Of a stretch of 64,000 nucleotides of DNA, positions 62,260-64,000 are shown piece after piece. Under the pieces are notes generated by a model. It saw only the letters and a program-made list of their open reading frames with translations, did not search any database and had not been told where the DNA came from. The stretch is taken from assembly GCA_905250075.1 (NCBI GenBank), contig CAJNOP010000044.1:552390-616389 (forward strand), read 5' to 3'. Positions within the stretch are counted from its first letter, which is position 1, and every line of letters begins with the position of its first letter. The position numbers and the translations under genes are program-made. This DNA comes from Rotaria sp. Silwood1 (taxonomy: Eukaryota > Rotifera > Eurotatoria > Philodinida > Philodinidae).

Positions 62260-63454
62260 TTATTTAAGATTTGATAGTCCAATTAATTTACTAAGATATA
62301 ATAAAATCCAAGCAGCATGCATCGTTAATGATATTACTTCATGTGGTACATTTCCAATAAATGCACATTTTAAATAAATATGATCACTAAATGTTGCTGT
62401 TGTAAAACAAATTGCCATTGCACCAAAAAAAGATCCAAAACCAATTAATGAATAAAAGAGCCAATCAAGATTTGGTATTTCTTGTCGTTTACTCATCCAT
62501 AATGATAAACGAACACCAAATGCCATCGAAAGTATTTTAAATATTTGTTCAATACATAATTGACCAGTTACGATATTTGTTGTATCTAATCGAAAATCAG
62601 ATGTATAATAAAAAATATTTATTAACCATTCACTTGTTAATGTTTGATATTCATTACAAAGAAAAATTAAAAGGAAATTTATAGAACCACATAATAAACC
62701 AGTTAAACCTGGTGGTAAATAATCTCCATGATACAATAAATCATATAATTCATCTGATGAATGTCCTGGTGATAATGATTGTTCACTTGTTTCAAATAAA
62801 AGTAGTAATAATATACTAATTGTAATTAGCATAAATCGTCCTATATTATTTAAACTTTGTTTATCACTTGATGTTGAAGCTAAAAGAAAAACATACAAAA
62901 GAATTTAATCAGTATTTTTTATTTTCTTTATTTAAATAGAAAACAAAAACAAAATATATCTTACGAGAATTATTATTTCTATTAATCTGCGAAACACTAA
63001 TCCGACTAAATAAAAGTCCACCAAAAACATGATAAAACACATAAGCTATATAACTAGCTGCAATACAATAAAAGAAAATAATAGGATTTATAGCTAAATA
63101 TATTGGTAAATATGATGGACAAAAACCAGTTAATATCATTGATATGCCTAATAAATAACTACCTATTTGTATATCCATTATATTACGATTTTTATAACGA
63201 TTTTCTATCGATGAATATGCTAATAAATATTTATTTGGTGTGATTTTACTTAAAAGATAAGGTATACTCAAAAAAATAAAACTTGTTGCAAGATAAAATT
63301 TAAATAAATCTGTTTTCATAAATAAAATATTTCGATCAAATGTATATGGATAATAAAGCTTGCTTTTTTCAAATATAAATCCATGTAATGCATGAAGAAT
63401 AATACTAAATAAGAATTTTTTATTGCAAATTAATTTTAAACTACCGTACAACAT
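62260..63454 (-). CDS. YeeE/YedE-type sulphur-transport membrane protein
   Basis: Exons 63454-62965 and 62879-62260 flank an 85-bp GT-AG intron and join in phase to 369 residues. About nine to ten hydrophobic segments are spread over two halves, as in the YeeE/YedE (DUF395, thiosulfate transporter TsuA-like) family. The first half contains HGFIFEKSKLYYP and GSYLLGISMILTGFCPSY, equivalent to the family's small-residue motif with a conserved Cys. The second half has LPPGLTGLLCGSINFLLIF, typical of the repeat start, and GFGSFFGAMAICF. The second half is less well conserved, and some Cys/Gly signatures of bacterial members are altered. In animals such proteins are annotated as sulphur-transport domain proteins. 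Substrate not established; thiosulfate or a related anion is inferred from bacterial relatives. Confidence 0.7.
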
Positions 63455-64000
63455 TTTTGATTTTTATTTTAAATTATTTATCAAATCAAAGACATTGACT
63501 CTTTCTGCGTTATTTCTTTTTTTCTTGGTTTTTTTTTCGTTCACTTGTCCTTTAATATTACGCAGTCATGCATGACGCATATGTTAGTATACTTATCAAG
63601 TTTTTTTTTTTATTGGTAAATAGAAACGAAAATAAATTCTAGTAATTAGATTAGAGCATATATAACAATTTTAAAATGCGTGCATATTTGATTTCAAATG
63701 AATAAGCAAGCTCTCGTTTCATAGAATTAGGATCCGATAAGATTGTCTTTTTAATCGTCAGTATTTTTTTCTAATCTCGCTCGTTGTAAACAGCATAAGA
63801 TTCCAGCATACTTTATGATAAACACGAACGAGGAAGAAAGACTCCCGCCGATCTGCAATACTTGTCATTACTATTTCTCTTGTCATTCTTTCTTTTGCTT
63901 GAAGAAAAAAGGAAAGAGGATAGAGATAGCTAACGCCCAATCTTTGTATGTTAGCCTTGTATGCACGCTTCTAAAGTCTGCATACACAATCACCAACATC
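63455..64000. other. Upstream region of the sulphur-transport-like gene
   Basis: Presumed 5' UTR and promoter side; poly-T runs and no coding frame that I can support up to the window edge. Confidence 0.4.

Overview
The window is eukaryotic, very AT-rich (roughly 70% A+T) and gene-sparse. Genes have short introns of about 50-70 bp with GTAAG-type donors, mixed with a few introns of 0.7-2.5 kb. It encodes animal proteins (dystrobrevin, the polyadenylation factor CFIm25/NUDT21, a membrane adenylyl cyclase relative, METTL24-like methyltransferases) and many short DNA transposons. A bdelloid rotifer (Rotaria/Adineta-like) is my best guess from codon bias, intron style, a possible spliced-leader-type acceptor and TGTGGG-like repeats. 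This is inference, not proof.

Layout. 257-3669 (minus) is a partial adenylyl cyclase-like gene with a degenerate catalytic domain that runs off the left edge. 3670-7664 is gene-free and low-complexity. 7665-8023 (plus) is a two-exon secreted peptide precursor that looks like a neuropeptide gene. 8024-15635 has no recognisable gene but holds an AAGATC-rich array and a 611-bp fold-back transposon with a TAA target duplication. 15636-16703 and 19514-20242 (plus) are two Thr/Ser/Asn-rich, mucin-like surface proteins. 20823-27823 (minus) is a complete nine-exon dystrobrevin gene whose exon phases all join, giving 935 codons. 27824-42859 is a transposon graveyard: a 1.2-kb imperfect inverted repeat, a MULE derivative with a 10-bp target duplication and a mariner-type MITE nested inside it, an 850-bp TA-flanked element and an 82-bp piggyBac-like MITE.

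42860-58620 is the most instructive region. A METTL24-like type II membrane methyltransferase gene occurs three times in direct orientation (42896, 53785, 57420). Units B and C also share several kb of 5' flank. Comparing the copies exposes insertions with near-empty sites in the paralogue: a 2.64-kb MULE with FLYWCH and transposase domains and a perfect 9-bp target duplication, and a 1.83-kb element with arrays of GCTAAGT motifs at both ends. A hAT-type element with a perfect 8-bp duplication and another hAT-like MITE lie in the same stretch. The third methyltransferase copy contains a 10-N assembly gap flanked by an identical 47-bp duplication, almost certainly an assembly artefact.

The right end carries NUDT21 (60333-61360, minus) and a two-exon YeeE/YedE-type sulphur-transport protein (62260-63454, minus). 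I found no tRNA, rRNA, CRISPR array or prokaryotic-style operon. The candidates for something undescribed are the peptide precursor, the element with GCTAAGT end arrays, and the MULE, which has intact splice sites but two in-frame TGA codons at expected coding positions and carries G-rich, telomere-like palindromes.
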